DNA of 64,000 nucleotides, from NCBI RefSeq assembly GCF_921293095.1, contig NC_060254.1:63286069-63350068 (forward strand), written 5' to 3'. The number at the start of each line of letters is the position of its first letter. Within the stretch, counting starts at the first letter, position 1. Below the pieces are notes generated by a model that worked only from the letters and a program-made list of their open reading frames with translations, did not search any database and had not been told where the DNA came from. The stretch is from Ischnura elegans (Eukaryota > Arthropoda > Insecta > Odonata > Coenagrionidae). A program made the translations under genes and the position numbers. Shown in pieces: positions 47,978 to 56,760 of the stretch.

Positions 47978-48704
47978 AAATACTGTACTGGAAAATATTG
48001 GAAGTAAATGGATCGTACTGTACTCATCGCTGCGGACATTTTTGAAAACCGATTAAAAAGCGACCTAAGTGGCAATGGAAGTAGACCTTTTTGAATGGGG
48101 CCTCCTCTAAGTAGGGGCCTCCCTTGGTAGGCTCCTAACAAGAGATGTCCCTCAAGTGTCGCCACCAGGTATCGTTCAAATTTTGCTAGGTGATAGGAAA
48201 TGGATTCCCATGAGGTGCAGTTTTTATTTCAGCCGCCAATGCTCAATACTTAAAGAGATATTAGGGACGGAAAGTACAACGGAAGCGCCTAAATGAGTAG
48301 AAAACGTAGCGCACCAATCGCCCCTAATACTCCGTTACTAGGATGAACAGTGAAGGACGCACTGACGGCGTATTGTCGTACTATGGGTTAAATGCATTTA
48401 GGCGTTTTCCTGGTACTTTCCGTCGCTAATATTTGGAAAGGCATTGAGCGTTGGCGGCTGAAACAAAAAATACACCTCATGGGTATCCATTTACTATCAC
48501 CTGGAAAAATTTGAACAAGATATGGTGGTGTTTTTGAGGAAATTCCCTTGTATTTAGTCTATCAAGTGGACAACGAAGAGGAGGCCCCATTCAGGTGTTA
48601 TTTCTATCGCCACTTCTATCGCTTTTTAATCGGTTAAAAAAAGTCCGCAGCAATGAGTTCAGACCGATCAAATTTGCATCCAATATTTTGCAGTACACTA
48701 TTTG
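47978..48704. mobile_element. Foldback repeat of unknown class
   Basis: The left arm (47978 to about 48300) and right arm (about 48385-48704) are inverse copies at roughly 75-80% identity. They share GAATGGGGCCTCCTCT, CCGATTAAAAAGCGA, TTCAGCCGCCAAYGCTCAAT and GACGGAAAGTAC. A partial third arm in the right-arm orientation follows at 48751-48842 (CCATTTCCTATCACTTAGCA, GACACTTGAGGGACTTTTCT). No transposase is seen. Confidence 0.7.
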
Positions 48705-48919
48705 TGATTACGATAATAACAAAAACGATTGCGATAATAGCAAAAACTACACTTCAGGAGTTTCCATTTCCTATCACTTAGCAAAAAGAGATCTGGTGGA
48801 GACACTTGAGGGACTTTTCTTGTTAGAACGAATCTGCACTGGAACAAGTGACGACGACTTTTGGCGACTTCCTCCCTTGATCCCGTAAAACACCTCCTTT
48901 CACACCGGACAACACGGAG

Positions 48920-49058
48920 CACACCTCTAGGTCCACACTTCCCCCTCCCCCTTCCGATGAGGCCCCACCCCATCCTCCCCCACAAAACCCATTGTCCACG
49001 CCCCAAACACCACCCCATCCCACCCCCCCAAAAAAAACTCATCCCCCACACCCTATGC
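48920..49058 (-). promoter_or_regulatory. G-rich tract at start of gene 2 intron
   Basis: On the minus strand, runs of three to seven G (GGGTGGGGTGGG types) begin within 10-20 bp after the exon 1 donor. The plus-strand gene has a comparable G-rich tract, but before its TATA box. Possible G-quadruplex; a function is unproven. Confidence 0.4.
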
Positions 49059-49065
49059 CCCTTAC

Positions 49066-49071
49066 CTTCAT
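49066..49071 (-). CDS. Cuticle gene 2, exon 1 coding part (Met-Lys)
   Basis: On the minus strand AGCGAA precedes ATG AAG, and GTAAGG follows. Joined in phase 0 to 41524 it completes the signal peptide. The match to the other gene's exon 1 is exact in design. Confidence 0.7.
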
Positions 49072-49220
49072 TTCGCTAGGAACACAAGTGGCTGAGGTGC
49101 GTTGGGTATATCCTTCGTCTGCCAACTGGCCAACTTAAGCCGCCCTCTTGAAAGCGCTCTCGATTTTCTCCCCGTGGCCAAGGAGAATCGAATGGTTACG
49201 GATCGGAGTGAGCAGAGGCC

Positions 49221-49227
49221 TTTTATA
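49221..49227 (-). promoter_or_regulatory. TATA box of cuticle gene 2
   Basis: The minus strand reads GCGTATAAAAGGCC, a strong TATA context. Start of transcription is expected near 49195-49200, giving a 5' UTR of about 125-130 nt before the ATG at 49071. Confidence 0.75.
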
Positions 49228-49236
49228 CGCCAGCAA

Positions 49237-49440
49237 GGTCTCTCTCTCTCTCTCCTTCTCCTTCCATCTCTCTCTGTTGTCTGCGTCGCCTTCTCTTTCT
49301 CGTCCCCTGTTTTCTCTTTCTTCCTCTCTCTCTCTATCTGTCTCTCTCACCCTCACATTCACACCCCTCCTTTTAATTTCCTTTACACCCATTCCCCCAC
49401 CTCTTCATTGCCCACTTTTCCCTCCCTCCGGCGACCCTAG
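49237..49440 (-). promoter_or_regulatory. GA-repeat tract upstream of gene 2 promoter
   Basis: The plus strand is a CT-rich run (CTCTCTCTCTCTCC and similar), so the gene's own strand is GA-repeat-rich immediately upstream of its TATA box. GAGA-type elements near promoters are known in Drosophila (GAF/Trl). Whether this species uses them here is inference. It can also be listed as a microsatellite. Confidence 0.45.
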
Positions 49441-49566
49441 CGCGTAGACGCGTTTATAGAAGACGCGTGCACATGAAAATCATAGAAAACAGTTCCGTGG
49501 ACGCGGTCGTGTGACGTTTCCGAGAAGGCGGAGGTAAAGGAGGCCTTGGCAGTCAAGTATATAGAT

Positions 49567-49592
49567 GAGTGCGAAATAACTCACTTTGTAAT
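49567..49592 (+). repeat. Single end of the TAGTGCGAAATAA hairpin family
   Basis: GAGTGCGAAATAACTCACTT matches the ends of the hairpin element at 50306-50475. Only one end is present here. Confidence 0.5.
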
Positions 49593-49642
49593 GTACCTCA
49601 AAACTTTATTATTCCGACCCAGGGTTTCAATTGCTATATATA

Positions 49643-50014
49643 CAGGGTGTCCTATTTATCTTGACCACCCGAAATAACTTTTTGTCCAGATGTAAATTCA
49701 AAAATGTGTCAAGCAAATGTCTATTAGCCGTCAGGGGGACATTAATTAGCATGATTGCCTTCCTTGTAGCGTTGTTATGAACGGCGGTATTTCTTTTTTA
49801 AATGGCTCCCTATATTTTGTATTCCGCAATTCATTTCCTCCATTTAAGAAAGACATACCGCTGTTCATATCTTTGTGAATAACAAAGCTACAAGGAAGGC
49901 AGTCATCCTGATTAATGTCCCCCTGACGGCTAATGAACGTTTGCTTGGCACATTTTTGACTTTACATCTGGACAAAAAGTCATTTCGGGTGGTCAAGATA
50001 AATGGGACACCCTG
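49643..50014. mobile_element. Foldback MITE with CAGGGTGTCC ends, TA target
   Basis: The 372-bp element is almost entirely palindromic: arms of about 160 bp (49643 to about 49803, about 49848 to 50014) around 40 bp. The ends are CAGGGTGTCCTATTTATCTT and its inverse (AAGATAAATGGGACACCCTG). TA lies on both sides (49641-49642 and 50015-50016). It is probably mobilised by a Tc1/mariner-type enzyme. Confidence 0.8.
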
Positions 50015-50024
50015 TATATATAAT

Positions 50025-50290
50025 CATAGGCGGATTTAGGGGGTGGAACGTTTCCCCCACCCCCCGGCACTTAAAAAATAGACAAGATTTTTAATACCGT
50101 TTTCATTAAGTTCGTTTTGTTTTATGTATTACGAAGCCTCATTTATTTAATTTCATATTAATGACTTTCATGTTAAAATAAAGATAATATTTCGTGCAGT
50201 CATTGTATGTTATTTTGAATCTCAAATATGAGAAGACCGTTTGTCTGTCCGACCATTTTAGCCCCAGAAAAAATCCTAGATCCGACCTTG
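50025..50290. mobile_element. hAT-like MITE, target duplication not found
   Basis: The ends CATAGGCGGATTTAGG and AGATCCGACCTTG, and the internal AAGATTTTTAATACCGT, match the 11997 copy. The 8-bp flanks differ (ATATAATC-type against CGGCCAGG), so a rearrangement probably replaced one flank. It directly abuts the CAGGGTGTCC MITE. Confidence 0.6.
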
Positions 50291-50305
50291 CGGCCAGGTA
50301 TGTAG

Positions 50306-50475
50306 TATAGTGCGAAATAAATCACTTTGTAATTTTCCACAAAAATTTCCTGAGTTTCAACTACAATGTAGTAATTATCAAGTAATGACAAGGTATGACT
50401 ACATTGTAGCAGTCACCAAGGGCCTCAGTAATATAGTTCTGTGGAGCATTATAAAGTGCTTTATTTCGCACTATA
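50306..50475. repeat. 170-bp hairpin MITE
   Basis: The ends TATAGTGCGAAATAAATCAC and the inverse of TATAGTGCGAAATAAAGCAC give about 28-bp inverted repeats with few mismatches. Its class is unknown. Confidence 0.65.
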
Positions 50476-50484
50476 GATATGTGA

Positions 50485-51589
50485 TTCCACCAAGTGAAGC
50501 CTGAAAAGTTTATAAATAGGTATATTGTAGTTGAATATGGATATATTTGGAATTTTTCGGTGGTACTATTTATTCTGGAGTACATTGCGTTGAAATAAAT
50601 CGTCTTGTTTAGCCACAGTCGCTCTTGAAATTCAAAATTAGCCCGATGGAATAATTTTTGTGAAATCACCAAACTGTGTCATCCAGCTTCAGGTAAGTTG
50701 AAGGCTTGTATTTAAGGAAGTATATGGCGTTCGTGGAAAACGAGTTCACCTGAAAATCAATCGTTGAGAATCGTTGCGTACGTTCAAGTACAATGGATTA
50801 GGCGTCCTGTTCACTGGATATAGAAACTTTTGCAGCTTCTCGTTGAAGTGAAGATAGAATTCTTTTTTGCAGTGATAACGGTCTACGTAATGTGATGCAT
50901 GGCAACAGATTGATAGCTACTCTGTGAATTCAAAGCAAATGCACGATTTCGTTGTAAATTTTGCCTATTTATTGGATCTATGATTTATACTATCCCTGTG
51001 TAAGGGAAAAATAGAGGTAAAGTCGATTTTCGTCGTTTACTACTGTATGTTTAGGAAATCATTCCAAATATTTAATTTTAGGACTTTCCTTAGAATCACG
51101 TATAGTTCTGTAATTTCTAGGCAGAATTATTTAGCTTACGTAAATTGGCATATGTAATTACTCTCAAAATTGCTACAAATTTTTTCATTATGTCGGCGAT
51201 TACTCATCATAATAGCAGGTCTTTATGTTGCAATCTTGAGTTAAAGCTTCAAGAATACATAAGAGGGGGATTTTTTCAAAATAAAGTTGTGCCTAGACGA
51301 ATGAATGTCCAGAGGAAGCATTTTTAATGCTAGAAATACTTAAAAAGGAGAGGAAAAATGATATTATGGTACCTGTGAATAAAACATTAGGATGAGTCAA
51401 GATGAATATGTTTTTCTAGGAATTCGTCAAAAAAACCATGCTTAACGTTGTCAAGTTGATTAGTCAAAGTTAAAGGTTTGTGCCACAAAATACCGTTGGA
51501 ATATTGGTATTGAAATCCTTTCATGAATGAATACCAATAATGATCAATAAAATTGTTTCTGGCTTGATTTGGTGGAAGTTCAATATATC
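50485..51589. other. No gene seen
   Basis: AT-rich sequence; nothing recognised. Confidence 0.4.
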
Positions 51590-51760
51590 CGTGATGAAAA
51601 AACACAAAGGTTAATTTCCACAATTTTTAATTTCAAAACTCATCAACCGAACATGGTTTCAACACATTGTTAATGGCACAATGTGTTGAAACCATGGTCG
51701 GTTGTTGTGTTTTGGAATTAAAAAGTGTGAAAATTACCTTTTGTGTTATTTCATCAACAA
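51590..51760. repeat. Long near-perfect hairpin
   Basis: The core arms 51624-51670 and 51678-51724 are inverse copies with only a few mismatches around a 7-base loop. They include CAAYCATGG-type and GGTTTCAACACATTG blocks. Weaker pairing continues outward to about 51590 and 51760 (CACAAAGG and CCTTTTGTG). It is an inverted duplication capable of forming double-stranded RNA if transcribed. Confidence 0.75.
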
Positions 51761-51857
51761 TAATCAAGGTGGACAAAAAAGACTTCATATAAGACCTCTA
51801 ACAAGACATCCTGCATTCAGTTCGAGATCCTTACCTTGTGTGAAAAGTAAGGGGCAC

Positions 51858-52015
51858 CAGGGGCGGATCCAAGATAGGGACAAGGGGGGTTAACCTACAA
51901 GCAGTAGCGGGGGTTCGAAAAAAATCATAATCCTATATACTGTAAATTGGATTCCCAAGGGGGGGGCTATAGTCCCCATAGCCCCGTCCCCCCCCCCCCC
52001 AAAGATCCGCCACTG
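51858..52015. mobile_element. hAT-like MITE, short copy
   Basis: The 158-bp element runs from CAGGGGCGGATCCAAG to AAAGATCCGCCACTG. The flanks AGGGGCAC (51850-51857) and ACGGGCAC (52016-52023) match at seven of eight bases. Confidence 0.8.
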
Positions 52016-52023
52016 ACGGGCAC

Positions 52024-53369
52024 TGGAGGTGGGGAAGACGATAAGTCAACGAAAATAAAAAAAACATGCATTGGTTTTCCTCATGAGATCATAACTAAAA
52101 AATTCATACAAACAGTCATCTCCTGACCACTGCGTGACTCGAGATAGAGCCCCTCTGGTTTTACAGCCTTTCATTGCATCCCCCTTACAGCGGGTTGGGA
52201 AATGGGTAAGAGTCGTGTCCAAGTTCTAGACCAACCACCATTCTGGCTTCAATTACCCACCTTTCCCTTTGCCTTCCTCCCAAGTCATACTTGATTACTG
52301 CTAGTTATGCAGAACCTATCCGTGGAAATTTTTTACGTCCTTGTCGAACGCCGTTTACGTGGGTGTTGAATTGATTTGTTAATTTGATTTGGTTCCCCTC
52401 ACGTTTTCCTCTCGAGAACGCTTGCTGTTCCTGTTTTTTTTCAAGGCATCAGTTTGCCTCCGGTTTTTTTTGCAGGTTGGGATCGTCGCGAATAAATTCT
52501 GCTCTGTGAGAACCCACGCCCGAAATCTTGGGCCGGCCTCTGTCTCTAATCGGAGCACCATCTCCGAAAATCTCCATCCATAGATCCGCTCTTTAATTAG
52601 AATTGGGTCGGATCATTTCTTTTCCTCCATACTTCTCGTTTCACCACCCGTAGGACCTTATAAAAAGGAATCCATTTCGGATGATGGGTGGGAATGAGTT
52701 TATTTCGCCGAAATTTGATTGTGATATAATGCTTAGCCTTCAGTGAAACCCTCAATTGTTTTGCTTCGATATATGCCTAACTTATTCACGGATACTATCA
52801 CATTTGAGTACCTGCCTTCAAAGGACTCATCGCTCAAACTCGTTAAGCCATTTTTAGTTTCGGATAACTCTTTTAATCTTTAACTATCATCTTGTTATTT
52901 CCAGGGTACGCAGAGTAAATCCATACCAATCATTGCCGGGATGTCGAGATTGAAACTCAGCGTTTTATCGAATGTATAATTTTCTAATTTCAAACAATAA
53001 AATTTTGATAGAGATTTTCTATGGGTACCATGAAAATTTCAAGATTATAACTTAACTAGAAAACAAGTAATACGTCATTTAAAAGACAAAATGCGACCGG
53101 TTGAGAGGAAGTGATGCATCCTCTTAAGCCCTCCAATGTTTTGTTTGGAAATCTGTCTGAGTAATTCACAGACGCTATTAAATTTTGGCCAGAGAGGCCA
53201 TGAAAAAATAAGAGTAAAGTTGCTTTGACACAATGGTCTGAAAAAAAGTAATGAAAGTTGTCCTATTAAGGCTGTGAGTGATTTAAACGCCCGAGACCTA
53301 GTTTCGCCGGTCGATTAGCGCTAATTTGAATAGCTTTCTTTCTCAACAATCGACCCCTCACGTATTATG
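52024..53369. other. No gene; weak duplication
   Basis: AT-rich sequence. A block of about 65 bp near 52745-52810 recurs, diverged, near 53130-53190 (CCCTCMAWTGTTTTG, then TTCACRGAYRCTAT). No coding support. Confidence 0.35.
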
Positions 53370-56300
53370 CGAGTCTTTTGTTTTGTAATGGGCGGCGTTG
53401 TGGGAATGCACGAAGAATATTTAGTTTGAGGAAGATACCCACAACTGTTAGATATTCAAATCTGAATCTTAGATTTAAAGAGGAAAATATTTGAATTCTT
53501 TCCTTTAAGAACTCTTGAGTTTTAAAATAAAATATATCAGGAACTTTGCCGGTGCTCAAGTAGGAATTTTCTGCAATGGTCAACACATTGGTTTTATCTC
53601 GCAGAATCTGGAGAACCTTGGATGTGGAGCTTAAAATTTTCCTACGGACTTTCGAGAAACCGCATAAGTAAAGCTCGTAATGCATGAGGAAAATTGACTT
53701 AAATCCTAAATAATGAAAAATATATCGTTGCACACACGACATTACGGAGCGCATTCCTTTTTCCAAGGAAAATTAGTTTAAAGCATTCGTTCGCTGGAGA
53801 TTTGCCATATGATAGATCTAATAAATATGCTGTAAAGTAGTTTGCCAATAGGTAATTGGGATTCAAAAGCGCTTACTACGCTGAGGTGAAATTTTTCCGT
53901 TTATCTAACGATGGAAATCCTATTACAAGAGCTATGAGGTAGGACGACTTGGGCATACTTTGATCGCCTTAGAGTTGATGATAGAAAAATTTGATGACGC
54001 CACAAGCTCATGCCTATCGAGTCACTGCGTCTCTGCTGCGCCTCAGTTTTGGGCATGGGCATGGAGTGGTTAGTTGTTGTTTACATTGTTACTACCGATT
54101 CCATTCCTCAGTCAATGAAAGGTTCTTTTTGATCGAGTAAATGAACCAAAACCCAAGAAACGTCACCAACTCATGAAATGTGGGTTACAAATTTAGTGTT
54201 TTTTTAAATTTTAAACTTGAGAAAGAATAGCTTTAAGGGGACGATTATTTTCACCATTACATATTTACCATCCATGTTCAAAATTGCTTTACTAAATTTT
54301 GAATTCGGGTCAGAGTAAACGAACTCATTCTTAGGTCGTACTAAAAAGTTTTACTGGCATCCATTAATGTTAGAAATCAAAATTAATGTACACAGAGTAT
54401 GGAAAATTAAATGTTTCTATTTTTAAACAAAGGTCTTTTTTGAGGTTTGGTTTTGTAATGGGCGGTATTGTGTGCAAAAAGAATGTTAAGTTTGAGGATT
54501 TAAATTAAAAAAAAAGTTTTTTTGAGCCTTATTAGCACCATGTCCAGAATAATTAACGTGATTTTACTTATGTTAAAGTATTATTTCCCTAATAATTTAA
54601 AAATAGTATGATAGCGTGTGCGTTTCAATGTATTACGAATTTTGCATAAGATTTTTTTATGAAAATTGCTTATATTCTAGTTCAATGCATATTTTTCCTA
54701 TGCATAGACGAGCATCACTATGAGAGCAGCGGTAAAATTCTCATTTTCAGATGTAGTGGGTTTCGGCGGGTTTACAGGATCCTGTCGAAATGGCATGAAA
54801 ATCCATGTTTTATCACTAGGCGATGAAGTAAAATTTGAAAACAGCATATTTTGATTTTTTCATGAAATGGATCTGTCTTTGTTTCTCTTTGGAACCCTCT
54901 TAATTAGCTTTGAGTTTTGACTGGGTCCTTCGCTGAAAAAAGGCTATAACTGATAGGAGGAATGGCAGAGACTAGAGGTGGATCGAAAATGATTTATTTT
55001 TTGCCCGAATGGTCTTCAGTCTCCTTCAAATTGGAAGCCACTATCTAAAAAGAAATTTGATAGGTGGGTCTGTAGAGTAAATAGATGCAAGTGTGCAATG
55101 GTTGCGCAGTGTCAAAAAGCTGAGGTCAACATAGACGCCCCAAACCTATGAGTTAGTTATGGGAAATGGGACAAATTATCGAATGTAATACTTATAACGT
55201 ATTTTAATAAAAAACCTTCATCCTTCTACTTGTACTTATATTAAAGCATTCTTTTCCTAATAATTTGCAAATAGTACAATGACGTCTGCGTTTTAATTTA
55301 TCATGTTTGTCATGATATAACGGAGTCTGTATAAAATTTTCTTTACAATTCCATATATTGCGGTATAATCTTAATAATAATAATTTTCCTATGCGAAGGC
55401 GAGCATCGCCATGAAAGTCGCGGCCACCTTGCCACTTTGATTGTCATTAGTATGCACTCATGTGGAGAGATTTCAAGCAAAATGAACATGTATTCAGTGG
55501 GTATCATCAGCCAATCTGAACCAGCGGACTCATTACGTGATTTTTCCATATCAGTCTTCTTATTTTGCGCATAGGCTACTTATCTCTCTTGCTCTTTTTT
55601 ACTCAGAGGGTTTAATTTGTTGGCGGTGGGTCCAAGCTTGCGTCAAGCAGGGGTAAAGCCCAGGTGAACCTCACTCCTCTGGCTATAGATGGCGTTGCTA
55701 AGTGTTATCACGGCTAGGAGACTCATTTAAACGAGGCCCTAGAACATGGCGATTAAGCGTTACTTATGTTACCGTTTCGCGCGCATTTTATTCGGCGGCG
55801 TCACAAGGCAGCGGTATCTAATTCAGTGTGACTATCGCCATTAACCGTAATGGAAGTGGTCTTTTTTAGTTAGCAATCGTCTGACATGAGTTAAATGTGT
55901 GACTTGTAAGATTTATTGGCTCTGTTACATCTTACTGTCGTGTATTTTCTCGTGAAAAGTGGATATCGTTGACTGATAGCGCCGCGAGTGGCCATTTTGA
56001 TATCTGATTTTAATGCGCGCGGAGCGACAACAATTCTAGTGGCGGACTGGAGAATTCTCTAATTGACGGGTGGGGGTGCAGAGTAAACGAATGCATGATG
56101 TGGTCAAAGTGGTGGCGCTGTAACAAAAAGCTGAGATCAGCACCACCAAACCTCGGGATTATTTATGGAAAATGGGTAAAGTTATCGAATGCAATGCTTC
56201 TAATGTATTTTATTAAAAACTTCATACTTCTCCTTCTTAGTGAGTTTTGTTTCGTAATAAGCGGCATTATAGGTGCAAAGAATATTAATATTGAGGAAGA

Positions 56301-56760
56301 TGCCTTCAAGAGTTAGATTAATTACTCTGAATCTTGAATTTAAAGTGGAAAATATTTGTATTCTTTCCATGAAGAATTCTTGAGTTTCCAAAAAATACAA
56401 TATCAGGTGCTTTGCTGGTACTCAAGTAGAAATGTGCTACAAAGGTCAGTAAATGGTCTTATCTCGCAGAAAATAGGGAACCTTGGAAATGGTGCTTAAA
56501 ATTTTTGAATTGAAATTGAATATTAAAATGTCCAAAAAATTAAACACGTAAAAAATAGGTTCAACAGTCAATCTGAACCATCTGATCCATCACATGATTT
56601 TGGGATATCAATTTCGGTGTGTTGCGCGCAGGATGATTCTCTCTCCCGTTCATTTTTACTCTTAGTGGTGCATTTGTTGGCGGTGGGTTCAAGCTTGCCC
56701 CTCGCCCAGGGAAAGCCCGGGTGGATCTCACTCCTCTGGTTTAGGTGACGTTGCAAATTG
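53370..56760 (+). repeat. Diverged repeat array, period near 1.07 kb
   Basis: Matching blocks occur at 53376-53645 and 56240-56512, with a short copy at 54452. Others are at 54555-54745 and 55215-55430, at 55060-55215 and 56080-56230, and at 55505-55700 and 56568-56757. Shared phrases are TTTTGTAATGGGCGGYATTG, ATTTAAAGWGGAAAATATTTG, and CAATCTGAACCA followed by a TTGTTGGCGGTGGGTYCAAG block. No open frame spans the unit. It may be a decayed transposon in several partial copies. Confidence 0.65.

Larger units (their letters stand above)
41525..49065 (-). other. Intron 1 of cuticle gene 2 (7,541 bp)
   Basis: Donor GTAAGG at 49065-49060 and acceptor TTTAG at 41529-41525 (minus strand), phase 0. 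It contains a SINE-like unit near 42100-42350, a 1.3-kb-spaced duplication, a SINE at 45772, a retroelement tail near 46900 and a foldback repeat at 48 kb. The exon pairing is inferred from the matching Met-Lys design and TATA box; no other start exon was seen in between. Confidence 0.65.

Noticed and set aside
49237-49345. Coding region in Ser/Leu-rich frames over the CT tract
   Set aside because: The open frames come from the CT/GA microsatellite, which opens several phases on both strands.
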